From JANQGH01 sp039030175 (lineage in GTDB: Bacteria > Pseudomonadota > Alphaproteobacteria > DSM-16000 > Inquilinaceae): a stretch of DNA of 17,533 nt. The position numbers and the translations under genes were made by a program. Position 1 is the stretch's first letter; the number at the start of each line of letters is the position of its first letter. The notes beneath the pieces are model-generated. The model made no database searches. It was not told where the DNA came from and saw only the letters and a program-made list of their open reading frames with translations. The DNA lies in NCBI GenBank assembly GCA_039030175.1, contig JBCCER010000087.1, positions 1 to 17,533 of the forward strand, written 5' to 3'. Of the stretch, positions 15,173 through 17,533 are shown in pieces.

Positions 15173-15295
15173 TGGCTGCCCCTTCCCAAAAACACGTCGC
15201 CCGCCCTTCGAACAATCCGGCCGTCTTCGCCAACTCCTGAACGAGTGCCTCTCGGGACCGACCCTGTCCGGGGCGTAACTCGGCAAACTAAGGAC

Positions 15296-15324
15296 TTTAT
15301 ACCTAAATCAGTGTCACTGGTCAA
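15296..15324 (-). promoter_or_regulatory. Late-operon promoter 1 (proximal to terS)
   Basis: On the minus strand: TTGACC (15324-15319), a 17-bp spacer, then TATAAA (15301-15296). This is close to the sigma70 consensus, with the start about 120 bases upstream of terS. The -10 is preceded by TTTAGG and followed by GTCCTTAGTTTG. Its flanks align with those of the distal promoter for about 75 bases. Confidence 0.75.
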
Positions 15325-15341
15325 GCGAAATTACGGAACCT

Positions 15342-15500
15342 GTGGAAACGCGAAACCTTCGCCCCAAAACGGAAAAACATATCAACGAGTCAGTCCGGCT
15401 AGAGAAATGGGAAGCGTGGCATCGGCTGGCGGCCCAAGAACGATACGCCGCCCTGGAAATGACCCAGTTCGAGACTCAATACGAGAGACTGAGGACTTAA
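15342..15500 (+). CDS. Possible 52-aa small protein between the two late promoters
   Basis: A GTG-started frame ends in TAA inside the distal promoter's -10 box. The translation is charged and helical, with ESVRLEKWEAWHRLAAQERY followed by a helix ending YERLRT. GGA lies close upstream of the GTG. Its composition looks more like protein than a chance frame, but there is no clear plus-strand promoter and no family match that I recognise. A chance ORF remains quite possible. Confidence 0.25.
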   Translation: METRNLRPKTEKHINESVRLEKWEAWHRLAAQERYAALEMTQFETQYERLRT

Positions 15501-15525
15501 TACCTATCGTGATGGCAACAGTCAA
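15497..15525 (-). promoter_or_regulatory. Late-operon promoter 2 (distal to terS)
   Basis: On the minus strand: TTGACT (15525-15520), a 17-bp spacer, then TATTAA (15502-15497). It lies 201 bp upstream of promoter 1. The common core AGGTAT(A/T)AAGTCCT(T/C)AGT in both and about 70% similarity over the flanks show that the two are a duplicated promoter region. Confidence 0.72.
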
Positions 15526-15650
15526 TCGGAATCTACGCCTTGGTGCGAACACAATCAAACCACCCTGACAACACTGCAATATCGGTCATGCCGAGAATTG
15601 GCCTATAGTCCGGCCGACTTAATGCAAGGCACATCCGAGGCAGCAAGACG

Positions 15651-16511
15651 ATGCAGAACGCCAGGCAACATCTAGAAGACCAAGGGTATTGCGTCATCGA
15701 GCAAGTTATTGACGCCGCAGCCATGGAAGACGCCCGCGCCATATCGGCCAGGGCGCTGGCCGAGGTTTCGGCCGATCACCGCGCCCGCAACCGCTCTCAG
15801 GGCAGTCTGATCAACATGGTCGACTATCCCGACTATGCGCGCATCATCGGCGACCCCGGTATCCGGCGCGTGCTCAGTGATCTCGGCTTTGCCGACCCCC
15901 GCTTCAGCTCTGGCTATCTGATCAGCAAGCCCCCCGGCGGCCCGCCCCTGTTTTGGCATCAGGATTGGTGGGGTTGGGATGATGAGATTTCTTACGGCCC
16001 CACGATCGCTCAAGCCTTCTTCATGATCTATCTCACCGACACGACGGTCGAGAATGGCTGCCTGCGCGCGATACCGGGCAGTCATCGCCAGCCCCATCCG
16101 CTGCACGAAGCCTTGGAAGCGCATGGCGAGGAACTGTCGCGAGTAGAGAATCCTGACGATCCTCTGTTCGGCGCCATGCAGGACGAGGTGCCGGTGCCGG
16201 TCCGTGCGGGTGACTTGGTGGTCGGCGACGCACGTTTGCTGCACGCTGCCCATGCAAACACATCGACGGAGGAACGCAGCCTGCTCACGCTCTGGTACCA
16301 TCCGGACTTCGCAAACCTGCCCGCCGGCATGCGCGCGCGAATTCGCCAAACCTATGATCGAGAAGGCGTCGATACGGATCCCACCGCTGGCCACGCCACT
16401 ACCCCGGATGACTGGCCGTCGGAGTTCCGTTCGCCCGTCGAGGATCTGCTAGTGCCCGGCGGCCAGGACGCGCCGCCGCACAGTTGGAATCGCGTGCCGA
16501 ATTGGCCTTAG
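15651..16511 (+). CDS. Phytanoyl-CoA dioxygenase-like Fe(II)/2-oxoglutarate oxygenase
   Basis: A 286-residue protein from the ATG at 15651 (GAGG about 10 nt upstream). The start GYCVIEQVIDAAAM is the usual first strand and helix of the PhyH family. The metal triad is visible: H-x-D in FWHQDWWGW and the distal His in ARLLHAAHAN, followed by Arg in RSLLTLWY for 2-oxoglutarate. NGCLRAIPGSHR is another PhyH landmark. Such enzymes hydroxylate small molecules in the cytosol, and the substrate is not predictable. It faces away from the phage operon and is not a phage structural gene, so it is probably the first host gene outside the prophage, or cargo. A -10-like TATAGT at 15604-15609 lacks a good -35. 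Confidence 0.9.
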   Translation: MQNARQHLEDQGYCVIEQVIDAAAMEDARAISARALAEVSADHRARNRSQGSLINMVDYPDYARIIGDPGIRRVLSDLGFADPRFSSGYLISKPPGGPPLFWHQDWWGWDDEISYGPTIAQAFFMIYLTDTTVENGCLRAIPGSHRQPHPLHEALEAHGEELSRVENPDDPLFGAMQDEVPVPVRAGDLVVGDARLLHAAHANTSTEERSLLTLWYHPDFANLPAGMRARIRQTYDREGVDTDPTAGHATTPDDWPSEFRSPVEDLLVPGGQDAPPHSWNRVPNWP

Positions 16512-16945
16512 CTAGCGCCCCGAGGCGACTTGCCGACGTCCAGCCGATCTCTCACAAACCGCACTGCGCGGACGAATACCGGATGCCATTCATGACCCAA
16601 GCGTTGCCACAGCGGCTGCCAGAAGAACTGGAAAAAGTGGCCACCATCGTCGCCGCATCGAAACGTCCAACGATCAAGTTGAGGCGGTACCGCACAGAGC
16701 CAGAAGCTCCATTCCTGGTTGGGCGCAATCTCGGTCGACCTACCGAGAAACACCATTGATGAAACGGTGCCGATGCCGCTTTCTTCGCACAATTCGCGTT
16801 TAGCCGCTGCTTCGTCTTCCTCGCCGTTTCGGATCGTGCCCTTGACCAGCTGTTTACCCGCCACGGGGTGGAGGAACGCGAGGATTTCGGGGGTGCTCTT
16901 GGCGTTCCTGGCAACGACCGGACAGACCTTTCTGACTGCGTTCAC
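16508..16945 (-). CDS. Nudix hydrolase
   Basis: A 145-residue protein from the GTG at 16945, chosen because GGGGG lies 7 nt upstream; a TTG at 16951 is too close to it. The full Nudix box G-x5-E-x7-RE-U-x-EE-x-G-U is present: G, then E seven residues before RELCEESGI. An N-terminal strand (KVCPVVARN) and HPVAGKQLVKGTI precede it. A tryptophan-rich C-terminal region with EWSFWLCAV and FFQFFWQPLWQRLG follows. It should hydrolyse a nucleoside diphosphate-linked compound using Mg2+; the substrate is unknown. Its stop overlaps the dioxygenase stop by 4 bases in convergent orientation, and it is divergent from the next gene across only 30 bp. Confidence 0.88.
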   Translation of the reverse strand: MNAVRKVCPVVARNAKSTPEILAFLHPVAGKQLVKGTIRNGEEDEAAAKRELCEESGIGTVSSMVFLGRSTEIAPNQEWSFWLCAVPPQLDRWTFRCGDDGGHFFQFFWQPLWQRLGHEWHPVFVRAVRFVRDRLDVGKSPRGAS

Positions 16946-16975
16946 AAGCAAACCCCCGGTTAGGCAAACGACCCA

Positions 16976-17533
16976 ATGATACGCGCATCAGACTATATCG
17001 CCGGCTGGCTGGCTTCGCCGTTTGACCAGATTGCGCTGGCGCCATGGCAGGTCACAACCGATGCCAGAACGATTGTCGAGCGCGCATTTCCTATACTCGA
17101 TAAGAATTATACGCTCTGCGATGGCATCGCCATCCACCAATCCGCAACCATAGAGCAGGGCGCCATTATCAAGCCGCCCGCGATCATTGGCCCCAATGCC
17201 TTCATCGCGACCTCCGCCTATCTACGCGGCGGCGTCTATCTTGGCGAGGGCTGCTCGATTGGCCCAGCCTGCGAGATCAAATCGTCCTTCTTGTTCACCG
17301 GCGCTTCAGTGGCGCATCTCAGCTTCGCCGGCGACAGCCTGATCGGCGCGCAGGTCAACATCGAGGCGGGGGCCATCATCGCCAACCATCGCAATGAGCT
17401 TGACGACAAGCGCATCCGCATCCGGTACCGCGACGGCATCGTGGAAACCGGCGTTGAGAAGTTCGGCGCGTTGATTGGCGACGGTGTGTCCATCGGCGCG
17501 AACGCCGTCATCGCGCCCGGCGCCATCCTGGAC
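16976..17533 (+). CDS. LpxA/GlmU-like left-handed beta-helix transferase (3' end beyond window)
   Basis: 186 codons are visible from the ATG at 16976. A roughly 45-residue N-terminal part (including WLASPFDQIALAPWQV) is followed by hexapeptide repeats typical of a left-handed beta-helix: IHQSATIEQGAIIKPPAIIG, then VYLGEGCSIGPACEIKSS, SLIGAQVNIEAGAIIANH and GDGVSIGANAVIAPGA. The break AGDSLIG...NHRNELDDKRIRI resembles the C-terminal acyltransferase half of GlmU and 'LpxA family transferase' proteins, without the nucleotidyltransferase half. An acyl or acetyl transfer to a sugar nucleotide is likely, but the substrate is open. It is probably a host chromosomal gene. Confidence 0.85.
   Translation, partial: MIRASDYIAGWLASPFDQIALAPWQVTTDARTIVERAFPILDKNYTLCDGIAIHQSATIEQGAIIKPPAIIGPNAFIATSAYLRGGVYLGEGCSIGPACEIKSSFLFTGASVAHLSFAGDSLIGAQVNIEAGAIIANHRNELDDKRIRIRYRDGIVETGVEKFGALIGDGVSIGANAVIAPGAILD

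Larger units (their letters stand above)
15261..15537 (-). repeat. Duplicated promoter region upstream of terS
   Basis: Segments about 15259-15335 and 15459-15535 align with few or no gaps at roughly 70% identity. The longest conserved core covers the -10 boxes and the first transcribed bases. The stretch 15173-15650 otherwise holds no firm gene, only a 52-codon plus-strand frame at 15342-15500. Confidence 0.6.

Noticed and set aside
1..15286. Gene transfer agent cluster
   Set aside because: The capsid is of the Gp13-like type with a separate scaffold and a DUF4055 portal, unlike the RcGTA-type order with a head protease, and moron and cargo insertions are typical of a prophage.
15173..15286. 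N-terminal extension of the small terminase
   Set aside because: The sequence is Arg/Ser-rich and non-family-like; the ATG at 15172 has a good ribosome site and directly precedes the helix-turn-helix.
15300..15650. Prophage attachment site or tRNA at the right edge
   Set aside because: No tRNA-like cloverleaf was seen and the direct repeats here are explained by duplicated promoters; the other end of the prophage is outside the window, so no att pair can be tested.

Overview
The window is a high-GC stretch that looks alphaproteobacterial. This rests on gene content, high G+C, use of GTG/TTG starts and overall style; no taxonomic marker is present. Most of it is the packaging, head and tail module of a siphovirus-type prophage, read right to left on the minus strand. 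In transcription order it encodes: small terminase, large terminase, DUF4055 portal, scaffold, Gp13-like major capsid protein, a small unrecognised protein, a DnaT-like head-tail adaptor, a head-closure-like protein, an HK97 gp10-like neck protein, a tail terminator, the tail tube protein, a tail assembly chaperone with a -1 programmed frameshift, and a tape measure protein cut by the left window edge. ATGA and TGATG overlaps between neighbours indicate one long late operon. Two similar sigma70-type promoters 201 bp apart precede terS, and a clear intrinsic terminator follows the capsid gene.

Three insertions on the plus strand interrupt this operon. Two small four-TM membrane proteins sit on either side of the tail assembly chaperone gene. 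Each is led by a strong promoter with an identical 20-bp box, and the two share a P..WG...GYE.(S/A)G pattern, so they are probably distant paralogues acting as phage 'morons' (lysogen-expressed surface or exclusion functions are a guess). Between scaffold and capsid genes sits a GNAT acetyltransferase plus a Bcr/CflA-type MFS exporter. This pair is followed by a roughly 270-bp element with long imperfect terminal inverted repeats and nested internal stems, which supplies the stop codon of the scaffold gene.

Right of the terS promoters (15.65 kb onward) the genes look like host or cargo metabolism: a phytanoyl-CoA dioxygenase-like Fe(II)/2OG enzyme, a convergent Nudix hydrolase overlapping it by 4 bp, and a left-handed beta-helix (LpxA/GlmU-like) transferase running off the right edge. 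No integrase, repressor, lysis gene, tRNA, CRISPR array or attachment site is visible, so the prophage boundary cannot be fixed; 15.3-15.65 kb is the likeliest place for the right edge.

The most unusual signals are the paired antisense membrane morons with a common promoter box, the canonical A AAA AAC frameshift site, the structured inverted-repeat element in the head module, and a 106-codon-period duplication inside the tape measure gene.
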